Shown: one piece after another, positions 1 through 12,513 of the stretch
Numbering within the stretch: position 1 is the stretch's first letter
Layout: each line of letters starts with the position of its first letter
Origin: Diaporthe sp. PMI_573
Taxonomy: Eukaryota; Ascomycota; Sordariomycetes; Diaporthales; Diaporthaceae
DNA length: 64,000 bases
Direction: 5' to 3'
NCBI GenBank assembly: GCA_021399435.1
Contig: JAJTUP010000026.1
Span: 620,001 to 684,000 of the forward strand
The notes under the pieces: model-generated
Told to the model about the DNA's origin: nothing
The model's database searches: none
The model's input: the letters and a program-made list of their open reading frames with translations, nothing else
Made by a program: the position numbers and the translations under genes

Positions 1-922
1 TAACACGGCCACGTCCTGAAAGAAACTAAAGAAACTAAAGACATCATTATGGGGCACCCGCGGTTTCTTTACCTTATACCGATTACCTACAGGATATTAT
101 CCCACGTGATGTTATCCCATAGGGGGCTATCCCCACAGGAAGTCATCCTATAGATGGTTGTCTTATGGGCGGTTATCCTACAGGAGGTTGCGCAGTGAGC
201 ACCACCCAGATGGTTCACCCCGTAGAAGCTGTGGCTGCAGAGCGGACACCTGAGCCAATATCTCATTTGAAGTTATGTAATAAAAGACATGTAAACTGTG
301 AGCCAGTAACCCGCCAAGATCCGAGTCTTATACAACTGCGTACATGTTCAATCTTCTTTCCTTGCAGCCAGTCGGAGTCCACACACGAGTGCTTAGTCCA
401 ATGCAAAGACATTGGCTGACAGACCGAGACCCCTCGGCACTCCACCCACTCGATGCTGGCCCTGGTCCTCTGGGACAAGGCGGGGAAGCCCCCCTGGAAT
501 TCGGCCCCCAGAGTCGAATCAGTGGGCCTGCCCATGCGAAACAATGCATCAAAGACCTGGGATTCAGGGGCGTGGTTCAGTAGTTGTCAACGTGATGCAG
601 GGAAATCGGAGACGTCTGTTGTCTCTCAGCCTCATCGATTTTGGCCAAAGCAGTATGCTTTTCATGGTCAATCAAATCATCCCTCATCGCTAGATCATTG
701 CACCCCGGTTGAAGCAGCGGCTCAGCTGGGACCAACGACTCAATACACAGCCTGGGATCCCCTCCCGGAGGTGTTGATGTCGGCATTGTTGGCAGTATCA
801 CTGCTGCTGCTGCTGGTAAACAAGCAAGACACCCCGAACATGTGCCAGATGCAACAAGACTCAAAGATTGTGTCATTTTTCAAGCACACTCGACCAACAA
901 GGCCTGAATTGCACCATATATC
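1..922. other. Left-edge non-coding stretch upstream of the Mpv17-family gene
   Basis: No reading frame here has an ATG and coding character that I trust. The stretch holds a degenerate 15-bp repeat at 83-187 (listed separately), which includes a CACGTG box at 103-108. The rest, up to the ATG at 923, is probably promoter and 5' leader of the downstream gene. Confidence 0.5.
83..187. repeat. Degenerate 15-bp tandem repeat, about 7 copies
   Basis: Copies start at 83, 97, 112, 127, 143, 158 and 173 and follow the pattern TTATCC(T/C)A(T/C)AGG followed by three or four variable bases. Unit length is 14-16 bp and no two copies are identical, so this is an old, diverged minisatellite. One copy (97-111) has turned into a CACGTG box. 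Confidence 0.75.
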
Positions 923-1681
923 ATGGCGCCCTCGCCCATGCTTGTGGCAACAACACAGGCCGTCAGCTTGTCCGCGGCATCCAACGTTGCTGCTCAGGTG
1001 ATCGAGATGTATCGAGCCGAGGTGAGTTGTAGCATGGGCTGAGCATACGTGGACCCTCATGTACTGTGGTTGCTGACAAGGTCAATCGCAGGGACCAAAG
1101 GCCCTGGACCTTCTTCAGCTCGGCCGCTTCGTGCTCCTCGGCGTCATGACAGCTCCGCCCAACTACCAGTGGCAGCTCCTTCTCGAAAAATGGTTCCCAG
1201 CTCATGCTCGTACCTCGCCGGCATCAGATAATTCCAAGGATGGGCGGGACATCGAGAAGGAGGGAGCGCGGCAGGTAGAGGATGCTCGTGGAAAGCCTAA
1301 GCTCAACATGCGCAACACCCTGGCCAAGTGGTTTGTGGATTGCATGACGGTGGGCGCCCTTGTCAATACAGTTGCGTTCCTGGTGCTCATGGGACTTATG
1401 AAGGGGCATGGGATGGGGCAGATAGGGGAAAACCTGAGGACTGTAAGTACCCTCTCATGCCAGTCCTTGCGTGACAGGGGCAGCACGGGCATTGAAGATT
1501 TATTCTTGCTGATGCCGTAGGACAGGAGACCATTCCCATCGTCGTGGCCGGATATAAGATCTGGCCAATCGCGTCGATAGTGAGCTTCAGCTTCGTGCCC
1601 GTGGAGAAGCGCATCGTCTTCCTTGGCTTCATTGGGTTCCTCTGGGGCATCTACATGAGCTTGGTGGCTGCGAATATATGA
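923..1681 (+). CDS. Mpv17/PMP22-family integral membrane protein
   Basis: Three exons (923-1021, 1092-1442, 1526-1681) join in frame to 201 residues. Introns of 70 and 83 nt have GTGAGT and GTAAGT donors. The N-terminus reads MAPSPMLVATTQAVSLSAAS, the first-helix pattern of fungal Mpv17-like proteins (P..TAT.QA..L...SN..AQ). A middle hydrophobic stretch follows (residues about 40-60, with APPNYQWQ), then a charged loop rich in K/E (70-110), and a C-terminal half with the family's IVVAGYKIWP and FVPVEKRIVF elements followed by a last membrane helix. Size and four-helix layout fit the family, whose members sit in the inner mitochondrial or peroxisomal membrane and have been linked to channel activity and mtDNA maintenance. 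Which organelle applies here cannot be told. The ATG at 923 was chosen because it starts directly at the conserved helix. The gene lies 723 bp upstream of rps15 on the same strand. Confidence 0.85.
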
Positions 1682-1710
1682 GGAACGACAACCCCAAAGG
1701 GTTCAAAGAC

Positions 1711-1735
1711 GTGACGTGACGTGACGTGACGTGAC
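1711..1735. repeat. Perfect GTGAC x5 tandem repeat
   Basis: Five exact copies of a 5-bp unit, starting 30 bp after the stop of the Mpv17-family gene. Every junction makes a TGACG half-site, the core bound by ATF/CREB-type bZIP proteins. Function is unknown and it may be a simple microsatellite. Confidence 0.9.
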
Positions 1736-2201
1736 GGATGCTCTCGCAGTGAGTGCATGCTCAGGTTGTGTATGATTAGGCATTATTCCGGGCCCCTCAG
1801 GTGAACACTCCCGCTGTGCTGTCAAATTGAAGATGGCTCTTTTTTCTCCTGCGACCAGGAGCCCAATTCTGCTGCTGTGTTCAACCACTGGGATTATATC
1901 GGGCTATATCAAAAGCCTCCTGGGCACAGTTGAAATGGGCAGTGGATGTTTGCGCGGTGCAGCGGGATACGCCTGATTTTCGGGCTGGTTGGTGACCGCC
2001 ACAACAGCCCTCGGGGTGGGCGAGTGAGATGGTGAAGGCCAAGTCCGACTGACAAGATAGTAACCCGTCCCGAACAAGTAACCTGAAAGTTCAAGGCTGT
2101 CATCACGGAAGGTACCTATGTCGGTGGCTTGGTCTATAGCTTTAACTGTTGCGTTAACTGCTGCCGAACTTTGGTCTTTTGGCGCCCGTCAGGTGACTGA
2201 C

Positions 2202-2207
2202 CACGTG
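2202..2207. promoter_or_regulatory. CACGTG E-box in the rps15 promoter
   Basis: CACGTG followed by ATC, about 200 bp before the rps15 ATG. CACGTGAT is a known preference of Cbf1-type bHLH factors. Similar boxes precede SDH1 (57800) and the Zn2Cys6 gene (37825). Binding is inferred only from the motif. Confidence 0.35.
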
Positions 2208-2403
2208 ATCAGGCCAGCACAACCAAAAATTCGAGCGAGCGGAGCTTGGTTCTGACCACTGGGCTTGGTTGGGCTGCGGCGGACGTCCCACTTGAACTCT
2301 TTCTTTACTCACCTTCGACAGACGACCACCGCGGAAATTTCGCTATTCGATACCAGCACCCTATCGGACAGCGAAATCTTGACAATCCAGACCAACCGCA
2401 ATC

Positions 2404-3243
<840 letters not shown>

Positions 3244-3909
3244 AATGGATGCGGTCTTTTGCGGGTGCTTTGCATTGTGTCGAAATGGTCTCGGCGAATG
3301 GTCATGGTTTTGCTTGGAACGGCAGGGGCACAACCACTATCTAGCATGATAAGTGAAGGAATGAAGCACACAAACATGTGCACTTGAAAGCAACGTCGTG
3401 CCCACGATCCGTGAGGGGGGGGGGGAAACCGTTACGTGAATCGGGCAACACGTCGGGGGAGGAGGAAGACCACCCGCGGCTCAGGTCGGGGCGAGCCAGT
3501 TCACCAAGTTGAGGCGATTAAATGCACAAGTCTGAATCCACCGGGTTTCAAGAACTGCTGGACGCACTGCGACGAGTCGTGCCATGTCATCAAATCCTTT
3601 GTGTTGTCCGTCCTCGTAATAATGTTGGCCGCTGCATGTAATTTACCATCAACGCTCGATGGGTCAGCCCCGCAGTAGCCTTTGTGGAGGCGAACAGTCG
3701 CCTCAACGCTCACCCATTGTCACGATCATCATGGCGCGGCGTATCGAGTCCGACTTGCCCCTTGATGTGACTCCATCGTCGCAGGCAAGTCTGTCCAGTC
3801 CAGACACAATGGCGGGAACACATGGAAATCGACTCTTTTTCTTGCTCTATTCTGCACTCGTTGGCCCATATGATACAAGGCTCACAGTGCCTCCTTTCTA
3901 AACCATTTC
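3244..3909. other. Convergent 3' flanks of rps15 and the complex I subunit gene
   Basis: Both neighbouring genes end here. A G-run lies near 3415-3425. I see no open frame starting with ATG that looks coding. Confidence 0.6.
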
Positions 3910-4641
3910 CTAATCCGTCTTCGCAAGCCCCAGCTTCTTTGCTTTCCTCGCCTCCTCGTCCAGATGCTGCTTTTGGTAGTGCTCTATGACCTTGTCCAGG
4001 TTGGCGTAGTGTCCGGCCGGGACGTTGTTGGGGCTGCCAGAGTCAATGAGCCTATTTGGGCAGAGTCAGCAACCATACCGTCGAATAGAGAATCAATTCA
4101 GTGAGATCAATTGCTAATGGGCCCAAAGAGGGGAAGGGGGTGGGGGGGAATCCAACGTACTCTGGCGTTCTCAGCTCGTACCCCGGGTCCTTCTGCGACG
4201 TCAAGAACAGATGCTTATCTCGGGCCGCCTGCTCCTTGATGTCGGAGCGGAGCGTGTTTCTGTACTCCCAGGTCTTCTGGGACTCGGCCCTGTAGCTGTC
4301 GATCCACTTGGCCAGGCTGGACTTGTCGTCGCGGGAGATGGAGTACATGAACATAGAGAAGCCGGCGGCGCCGAGTGCGATGTACAGGCCCAGCTGGGGG
4401 GAAGATGTTAGCTACTGGCTCTCCATCGTGACCTCTACCGTCTCCGGTAGGGACGAGCTTCTCCTCATGGGCAACGTACTCCTGGTGACTCCTCTACCTG
4501 CGGGGCGTGGTGGTGGTCGTGGTGGTCGCCGTGGCCATGGCCATGGTCGGATGCGTAAGATCGCGTGGCTTGCCGCGGGGTGATGGCTGCCGGCCGAGCT
4601 CTTCGGGCGACACAAGCCGCTCTTTGTCTGACGGCCAGCAT
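3910..4641 (-). CDS. nuo-17.8: Mitochondrial complex I accessory subunit (17.8 kDa type)
   Basis: Three exons on the minus strand (4641-4480, 4393-4161, 4051-3910) give 178 residues. The N-terminus (MLAVRQRAACVARRARPA) is rich in Arg and Ala and lacks acids, a clear mitochondrial presequence. A His-rich spacer (HGHGHGDHHDHHH, about residues 33-45) and one membrane helix (LGLYIALGAAGFSMFMYSI) follow. The matrix or intermembrane part contains ESQKTWEYRNTLRSDIKEQ, GSPNNVPAGHYANLD and EHYQKQHLDEEARK, which match my recollection of the fungal 17.8 kDa subunit of NADH:ubiquinone oxidoreductase. It should be a small single-span subunit of the membrane arm. The donor of intron 1 is uncertain: a GTAGAG 18 nt upstream would also keep frame and would remove six residues. 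The gene is divergent from SIL1. Confidence 0.85.
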
Positions 4642-5159
4642 CTTGAAGTCTGGTCGGTTTGCGCTGTCAATTGGCTCGTCTTCTCTTCGGCCGGAGTGGA
4701 CGCTCTCGATGCGACGATGCTGGGCGAACCCAAAGCTTCCCACCCGCAGGGCCCAGCTGCTGAGTCAGCGGGTCTCTGTCGGGCCTTTGGTTGGTCTGTG
4801 CTCCACTCGTCCCTGCCACTCGAGCTGGCCAGTTTGGTCAGCCGTGTGCCCACTGCCAAGTTGCCTCTTCTGAGGGCCTGAACGGGAGGCGATTGTGGCA
4901 TGGGAATCTGTCCTTTCTGAAGGCTTCTATTTCCATCTTTTTGACTCATCATCTTTTTTTATTGTAAACGTGGCTACTCAAAAGGTGAATATTTCAGGCT
5001 CTGCTTTCGCCCATGGCACATCCCAACAAGCTCGTTGATTAATTTCGTCGCACCCTCTCCAGCATCAACTCAGAGACGCATCTCACATCGGAGCAGCGCC
5101 TCACTCTTGTATAACGTTTTAATACAATTTCTCGTATACTGTCCCGGTCATATTGAACA
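4642..5159. promoter_or_regulatory. Bidirectional promoter between nuo-17.8 and SIL1
   Basis: This 518-bp gap separates two divergent start codons (4641 minus, 5160 plus), so it must hold both promoters. The SIL1-proximal part is AT-richer (4935-4990, 5100-5160). No sharp TATA box or known motif was recognised. Confidence 0.5.
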
Positions 5160-6413
5160 ATGAGCGGCCAAAACGCACCGTCAAAGCTTTCACCAGGGCC
5201 AGGTTTTGCCCTCTTGCTGTTTCTCCTCTTCGCCGTCTTGTCATTCGGCGCATCAGCCAGCACGGATTCCGGGGGCAACACAACAAAAGACGGAGAAAAG
5301 AGCGACTTGATCTGCCACACAGAAAATCCAGCCGGATGCTATCCTAGAGTATTCGAGCCAACGGATGAGTTTCAGATAGTGCATGAGGACCAGGAGATAC
5401 CGCCAGGGCTTCATGTCAGGCTAGACGTGAACACAGGGAAGAGGGAAGCAAAGATCAACGACCCGGATGAGGCGAACCCAGCGCTCGAGGGTCTACCGGT
5501 AGATTCGTCAGTGGTGGTTATCGACGGTCAAGAAGACTCCGAGGCGGAAAGCAAACCACAGATCCCAAAGGGCGCTCCCGAGTATGAGTCGGTGGGGAAG
5601 ATCAAGGAGCCCCATGACGCGAAACAGTCTTTCCATGACTCCCTGACGGTGCTCAAGACTCTCGCGCTCGACGACCGGCCGATAGGCGCGGCCCTGGACA
5701 TCCTGGACGACATCTCTCACGACATCTACTACGGCCTGAAGATCGCCGAGGACACCCGCGCGGTCAAGGAGCTGCTGTGTATGATGAGCTCCCAGGGCGT
5801 CTTCTCGAGGGGCGGGGAGGACGACGTGGTTAAGCAGGCAGGTCTGGCGGCCTCCATCGTGGGCTCCGCGCTGCAGAACAACCACAAGGCGCTAGAAGAG
5901 GTCGAGAATGCGTGGGACGAGATCAGCAGGACCAAGTGTGCCGGCACAGACCGGGACCTCAGCAGGGCGGTCTTCAATATGCTGACTCCGGATGTGCCCG
6001 CGGGCGAGGCCGCCAACGGGGCCGAGGCAAGCCTCTTGAGCCTCACAAAGGCCAAGACGGCGGCGCTGAGGGGCTTGATCAAAAGCCCTGTCATCCGCGA
6101 CGACTTCCTCGCGAACGGCGGCATGACGCAGATCCTGGAGGTCCTGGCCATCGAGAAGCCCGAGCTGGCGCCAGCGAGGCAGAAGCTCGCAAATCTCGTG
6201 CTGGACAACTTCCTGGATGAGAGCATGGGCGCCTCCCTCGGTGTCTGGCCCCGACCGGGAGAGGTCGACCACGACTGGGACTACAAGCTCAAGACACTTG
6301 CGAAGCTTCACAAGGCGGACAAGGACCACTGGAGCGCGGAGCTGTGGAAGAGGCTGCAGGAGCAGAGGAAGGCCGAGAGGGCACAAGCTGGGAGCTCGCG
6401 CAGTGAGTTGTAG
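5160..6413 (+). CDS. SIL1: ER nucleotide exchange factor SIL1
   Basis: Uninterrupted 417-residue frame with ATG at 5160. A hydrophobic signal or anchor segment spans about residues 16-36 (FALLLFLLFAVLSFGASAS). After it come ICHTENPAGCYPRVF and the family signature H-E-D-Q-E-I-PPGLHVRLDVNTGKREAKI (about residues 75-100), which is diagnostic for SIL1/SLS1. The C-terminal two thirds is alpha-helical and of the armadillo-like type that clasps the Hsp70 ATPase domain. The protein would release ADP from BiP/Kar2 in the ER lumen during protein import and folding. It ends in RSEL rather than HDEL or KDEL, so luminal retrieval is either by a divergent signal or by another route. The gene shares its promoter region with the complex I subunit gene to its left. 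Confidence 0.92.
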   Translation: MSGQNAPSKLSPGPGFALLLFLLFAVLSFGASASTDSGGNTTKDGEKSDLICHTENPAGCYPRVFEPTDEFQIVHEDQEIPPGLHVRLDVNTGKREAKINDPDEANPALEGLPVDSSVVVIDGQEDSEAESKPQIPKGAPEYESVGKIKEPHDAKQSFHDSLTVLKTLALDDRPIGAALDILDDISHDIYYGLKIAEDTRAVKELLCMMSSQGVFSRGGEDDVVKQAGLAASIVGSALQNNHKALEEVENAWDEISRTKCAGTDRDLSRAVFNMLTPDVPAGEAANGAEASLLSLTKAKTAALRGLIKSPVIRDDFLANGGMTQILEVLAIEKPELAPARQKLANLVLDNFLDESMGASLGVWPRPGEVDHDWDYKLKTLAKLHKADKDHWSAELWKRLQEQRKAERAQAGSSRSEL

Positions 6414-9400
6414 AGCAGCATTTCGGCGAGAATGATACCCCGTTAATATACATCAAGAAATATTTGACGATTGCTTGAGATCTGGGCCAAGGGGGTGTTG
6501 CCGTGATGTCTAGCTCACTTGTCCATCCCAATGTATCTTCATGAAGAGTGATCGTGGGCTGCCCACCAAGACCATTGCACCTGCTCACAGCAGCATCTTC
6601 AAAGGCGCTGGTTGCTGTCAATACAGCGGACGTGTCGCGGCTGACGTTCTTCGAGCCGCCGAATGTGAGTCTCGCTTAGATCCAAGCAGCTGGCCGACAA
6701 GCGCTCACAGCTGGAACGGTCAAGGCTGCCGAGACATTCGATATCACGGGATAGCCTCGCGCGCGGCTCACAAAGCTTAGCAACAATTCCATACCCCATT
6801 AGCCGTTAATCTCTACGTACGCGCCGTCCTGACGGGGTCACACGACCATAATCAGGAGATCCATCTAGCTCAGCGGCCGGTCTCTCCTCGTACAGGCCAG
6901 TCTCCAGCCAGCTGCCACAGATAGAACGGGCCGTATCTGCAGGAGCACCTGTACCTGTGAGTCGTATAACTCACCGCGGCTGGCCGCGACATATCCTCTA
7001 ACCACTACTAAATCACCTGCAGAGCTCCGGCCGTGTGATCCCAAATGATCTCCAGGGGCAGCCTCAGAGCGACTGGGGGCCAGGTGTCACGTTCCCGAGG
7101 GGATGACCAGAGCAGATCAGACATGCAGCATATCCGAGCATACAGGCCAGGCCGTGTTGATCATGGTCCAGAAAGCGATATACAAGCCAAAGACCTGCTT
7201 GCTCTGCCGTGTTCCACGAAAAAGGGATCTGTTTCTGCGGGCCGAATGGGAGGAGGTCGCTGAGACAGGCGGCACGGCCGAAACATTCGACGCGGCCGTC
7301 TTTCGAGCCGCGAACTGGGCAGATTTGGAGAGTGGAATGGGAAACAGCTCGTGTTCCTCCACGCGAGGAACGAACTCGTAGGTGTTGTCTTTGGCCCACA
7401 ACGCTGCGCGGTTCCCATTCCGCAGACAGAGCGTGAGAGTTAACGGTGGTCCTTGCTTCTTGTCTACTTGGGAAGAATGGGACTTCGCTCGTGCCTCCAG
7501 CCCAGCACGTCGACCGGCGATCTCCAGTGCTGAGACTGGCGGCGCCATGCCGCGACCATTGAAGCCGTGATCTGAAGATGTGGTCCGATGTCAATAGCCC
7601 TGACTTTGCCGTCCTCGACAGCCGGATCGACTGTGGTATGGACTCGGCCACGCAGCACTTTGCACCATGAGTTACGGGCCCGTCGGCTCGAGCGCTGCGT
7701 GCAAGGTCACATCAGTTAGCACAAATCTTTGGTGACCGGGATTCCACTGAAGCAACGACGTGTTCGATGTGACCCAGTAGCTCCCACTAGCCCGACGCTG
7801 CAGCCCTGGACCCTTCAAAGACGAAGACGTGACGCGGAGATGCCGAGTCTTTGCTCCCTTGGCTCACCACTGTGCTGATCAATTCGGTGAGGGCAGCAGA
7901 CATAGCACAGCGACCGATGATAAGGGGAGCCATGTGGCTGTGCCAGTATTAAGGGGAACGTGTGGCCTAATCGAGCATGTTCCAATAAGTTGGCGACGAC
8001 CAGCAAGTGCACGATCCCCATCACCGGAAAGGACCGCCATAACCGATCTTCGTGCCGTCGCAATCACCGAACCGACGGAATCAGGGATACACGAGTTTGC
8101 ACCGTACCCTGACGGGCCGAATACACACGAAGAATGATGAGCGCTCTCCGCTGCGAGGAGTTTCGGTTCAGTCTGGTCATTCCCACGTGGGCGATATGGG
8201 CGCGGGTAGCTGATTGGCCTCTCCGCAGGATGGAAGTTCAAAAACGTACCCATGCCTTGGCGAGCTTCGGGGTCTGAACCCTTCATGATGCTGCAGACGA
8301 TCTTGGGTTGGGTGGGGGGGTGTTTGGGTAGACGAACCTGCATGAAAAAGAGGACCGTTGCTGGAGTGCATTGCAGGCGGTCGCGACACCAGATCGATGT
8401 AACCATCCCAAGGAGTCGCCCTGCCAGTAGGTGGCATACTCCGTGGACTGCCCACCTTCCCAGGCCCAGAAACAGCATCGGGTGAGACACAGGTTGTCAA
8501 GGCCGTATCGGAGAGCTGCCTTTGACGGGTAAAAGCTCTTTCGATCCTGCGCGATGATCGACTTGACAATCTTTGTGGGACCGTTGGACGGAGCAGGGAA
8601 ACGCCTCCCTAGGCGATTTTGGTGACGGCTGCGCCTGGCTGTACTCTTACCACGGAGCAAGTGTTCATAGTCCCCTCGACGGGCCTTATTACAGTTCGTC
8701 TTATTCTCGCTTATGAAAAGCCTGTGCCTGTCTGTGCCTGTGCCACTGCTTGTGCATGTGCATACGCTTGTACGGCAAGGCGTAGTCGTCTTGGGAGACG
8801 ACGGGATAATCTCGGCCACACCCATGCGCGTTGCCGGCCCCTACGATACTGTAGGTTGATGGGACGAAGGCGTCTTCCTCGCGCGAGATCATGTTGAGAC
8901 CACCGACTGCTGCTGTGTATCCTCTGCAGGGGCAAGCTGCATGGTAACCGGCCACAAGACAGGTAGGTAAAAGTCGGTATACCGGCCGTCATGTCACGAA
9001 TGTGGTTCTGCGCAGCAAGCCACTCGCCAAAGTCCCCGGAGGCTCGAGTGGCCCACCTGTCACACCAACGCCCGATCAGCAAGAAGAGGGCATCCTAGGC
9101 CCAGGCAGGCCGGGCCAGCAGGCATGACAGACCCCAGGCGTAGCGGTAGAGCGCAGCGGCAGCAGACAGCACACTGGCTGGAGCTGAGCGGCCAGAACGA
9201 AGAACAGGCGGCAGAGGCGCACGGAAGGCGATGCTCGGCCGCAAAAGAAGGGCGGTACCCCGGAAGCGGAAATGATCGCCAAGGTGTCCTTCTGGCTGGT
9301 CGGCCAAATCTCCCAGACAGGGCCGGGCCAGTTAGGGCAGGATACACAACACTGTACTGTGTATGTATCTGGATGCCTGGGAGAGGTCTGGATGCCTGGC

Positions 9401-9640
9401 TGACGGCGGAGGGATCTGGCATGCAGGAGGACGTGCCCATGGTGCAGCAGAGCATGGGGCGAGGTCCGGTCAGCTACGACGGTAGGTAGCACTCGAGCCT
9501 GCTGATGGTTTAGGGCCAAAAGGAAAGGGATTTGATGAGCGCAGATGATTGCCCTTGCTTATTATGCAGGCCATGGCAGCACAGCATCAGGAGCATGCAT
9601 CCCTGGAGCCTGGCACAAGCCTGGGATGCGTGCTTGTTGC

Positions 9641-9682
9641 TTGTGTGTGTGTGGTGTGGGTGTGGGCGTGGGTGTGGGTGTG
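9641..9682. repeat. GT-rich simple repeat
   Basis: Imperfect TG and TGTGGG units, TGTGTGTG passing into GGGTGTGGGCGTGGG. No gene is associated. Confidence 0.85.
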
Positions 9683-11589
9683 GCTCGCCGCTCCTGGCAG
9701 TCTGGGCGTCCCAGCCCTTGGCACTCGCTGTCGATGGGCCTAGCGAGGGCGCCATCCCACGTTAGCATTGGACAGATCTCGGGAATAGCTTGACAATGAT
9801 GTCTGTGGTCTGTAGGCGGTGCGTGCTGACGGGGGGCGGGAAATGCGGGAGGTGGCACACTGCGGAAGGAATATGCCTAAAGCCCGGGGAAAGGGCAGGA
9901 GGGTCAAGCCACCAGACTGCGGAGAAGTGCGCAAAATTAATGAGGCCTCTACACACAGTACCGCCCACGAGGCCGTCAGGGCAGTCAGACGGGCGACCGG
10001 GAGCGTGTGTATCAGCCAGCCTCGCGTGGGCTGGCTCCCCCTCCCGGCCGGAACCCAACGGTGAAGATGACAGTGATGGCGGTGGTGGTGGTGGTGGTGC
10101 TGATGTGGCGGGCGGTGACAAACAATGGAAAGATGGCGATGGCAATGTCCGTGAATTCCAACAAGTTGCTGCTTTCAGAGACGCCAGGCACGCCAGGCAC
10201 GCCCTCAAACTGCCTGCCCGAGGATGGTCGGAAAAGGAAAGGGTAAAAGACAGCGAGGAGAGACAGCATCTGTGGGTGGACAAGGACAAGCCATCATCCA
10301 GCCGGGCCAGCAGAGCACACAGCAGCTGCACTGCACTTGGCCGCAATCAGCCGGCGCGGCAAGTATAATGAAACACGTGGTAGGGGCAAACTCGCTGCTG
10401 TGCAGTAGCCCGCTCGATACTCGGTACTTTTAGGCCACCTGTGCGCGATCCCCTGCATCCCTCGGGCTTTGAAAGGCTGCCGGGGCCAGGATACAGCCGC
10501 TACCTGGCTGTACGTGCAGCACGTCCAGCACGTCGTCCAGCACGCGGTGGGAGCACTGTGCATAGGTACAGTAAGCCGAGTGCAGATGGGCAGGTGAGCA
10601 GACGGGTTCTGCACTAGGACAACAAAGAAAAGGGCCAACGGAGACCACCTGGTGGGACAGGTACTGTGTATAGCCAGACTGAGACAGAAAAGGCCCTCGA
10701 CGAGCGAGGAGGGTGCCGCGGCGGCTGCCACTGCCACTGCCGTTGCATTATACGAGCATGTGTGTCCCACCTGCTGTCTCTTTCTTGCTCTTGTTCTTGT
10801 TCTTTTTCTACACGGTGCACGCCTCTACTTCTCCTCCCCGTCCCGCGTGCTCCATTGCTACTATTCCTGTGACCGGTCTGCTGCTGCGACGAACTCCGAG
10901 GTCCGTCCTGGGCAAATCCTCGGATCAGAGATCGCTATAGGCCAGGCCCACGCGTCGGGGCAAAAGAAAAACCTTGAAGGAACGGTGCATCGTGGCTCCT
11001 GGGAGCAGCCTGGGTGCACCTTCCAGGACGGGACGAGAGCAGCAAATCATCACATGGGGCAGGCATGGCGGCAGGTGGCAGGTGGCAGGCGCTCTTTGTT
11101 GAAGGGGGGGTGTGGAGGGCGCCGAGGGGGGCACGCCCCACTCGAGTGCGGCGGGAGCAACATCAGCATGCGAGAAGGCCTCGTGGCATTTCTGTTCGTA
11201 AAACTCTATGCACGGTCCAGCAATAACACCTGCGAGCAGTAAACACCGAGGCCCGCAGGCACGGAAGAGGTGCAAGGCAGGTACCGGCTGTTAGCCGATT
11301 GCGTCGGCCCCGTGCATGACTCTCGATCTCGAAATACATACTACGTAGGGTACCCGGAGGCTGGAGCCCAGACCTGCACATTGCCGCCAACCTCTTCCAA
11401 CTCCTCATGGTGCAGGGGTGTGGTGTGTGGGATTGTGGGTGTGTATGTTTGATGCCAAGTCCCGCAGGATGGATCGTCCGAGGTACGGGGGGTACCTGGT
11501 ACGGGGATACACAGCATCGCACGGCACGGCATACAGGCGGTACAGTAACTGGGTAACACGCCGCAGCAGCCACATCGGATGCTGCTCTG

Positions 11590-11611
11590 TAGGTACCTAG
11601 GTACCTAGGTA
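11590..11611. repeat. TAGGTACC tandem palindromic repeat
   Basis: Almost three copies of the 8-bp unit TAGGTACC, each containing GGTACC and CCTAGG palindromes. Related AGGTAC and CCTAGG words continue to 11650 and recur near 12330, 35300 and 52710, so this is a dispersed low-complexity motif of this genome. Confidence 0.8.
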
Positions 11612-11685
11612 CTGTTGTATATCGCACCCACCTAGGTGTCTAGGTACGTAGACAGACACCTCCTGCCGGTTCCTGTGCGAGTGTG

Positions 11686-11703
11686 CAGCAGCAGCAGCAG
11701 CAG
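11686..11703. repeat. CAG x6 trinucleotide repeat
   Basis: Six perfect CAG units in the distal upstream region of the bHLH gene. It is not inside a supported coding frame. Confidence 0.9.
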
Positions 11704-12480
11704 GTAGGCAGGGACGACGGCGAGGACGTGCTGCACCGGTGTACAGAGATCTCCATTTTCCTACGAGGGCGCACAGCAGCACTGCTTGCTGCAGTGTCCC
11801 TCCCAGCTGGCCTGCAGGCCTTCCCCGGCCCCTGCACTGCACCCACCTCCCACCACACACCACTCACCACTCACCACACACCACACCCCATCGAGCCAGA
11901 ACCACATTCGGCTTCGAATGCCACGCTTCCTGCCCTTCCTCGTCCCCATGCCCGCCGCCTGCAGCACGCTTTCTCGGCCGCCCATGCTCACACCCTGCCC
12001 ACGAACCCTGCCCCTGCCCACGCTTCCATCTGCTGCCGCTGGTTGTGCCCTTGCCCCTGCCCCCTGCCCCCTGCCCGTGGCCCTTCCCTCATTGTGCCTT
12101 CCCTTCTGGGTCTCGCGCCCCGTTCGCTCATGTCCACTCGGTCCATGTCTCCTCTCGTCTCTCCCCCAGTTTTCCCACCTACAGTTCGGCAAGTACCTAA
12201 ACTGAACCTGATCCCGCCCGTGCCCCTACGCAGGTCTGATACTGTCTGTCTCTGCACGGGCTGTCCTTCTTGTTGTTGCTTCGCTGCCATCAGCCGCTCC
12301 ACGACCATCTATGTGTGTACTGTGTATAGGTAGGTAGGTAGCTAGTAGTGGCATGAGTGAGGGCCAGATGCAGTGTGCCTCGTTGCCCCGTGCGCGTGCC
12401 GCCGTGCGAGTGTCAAGTGTCAGTGTCAGTAGGCTTGTGTGCTCTTCTTGTCCTCCCGTCCTTGGTCAATTTTGGCGGCC

Positions 12481-12513
12481 AAGTCCAAGTCAAGTCCAAG
12501 TCAAGTCCAAGTC
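12481..12513. repeat. 11-bp direct repeat AAGTCCAAGTC x3
   Basis: Three exact copies in the leader region of the bHLH gene, followed by AAGTCAGGTCGAATC (12509-12523). A close variant of this block recurs at 45550-45586 in the leader of another gene (see findings). Confidence 0.85.

Larger units (their letters stand above)
1682..2403. other. Intergenic: Mpv17-family 3' end and rps15 promoter
   Basis: Contains the GTGAC pentamer array (1711-1735) and, close to rps15, a CACGTGATC element at 2202-2209. I see no other gene here. Confidence 0.6.

Noticed and set aside
7117..7548. 143-codon ATG frame on the minus strand
   Set aside because: No recognised domain, overlapping frames of similar length on both strands, and no codon bias like the real genes.
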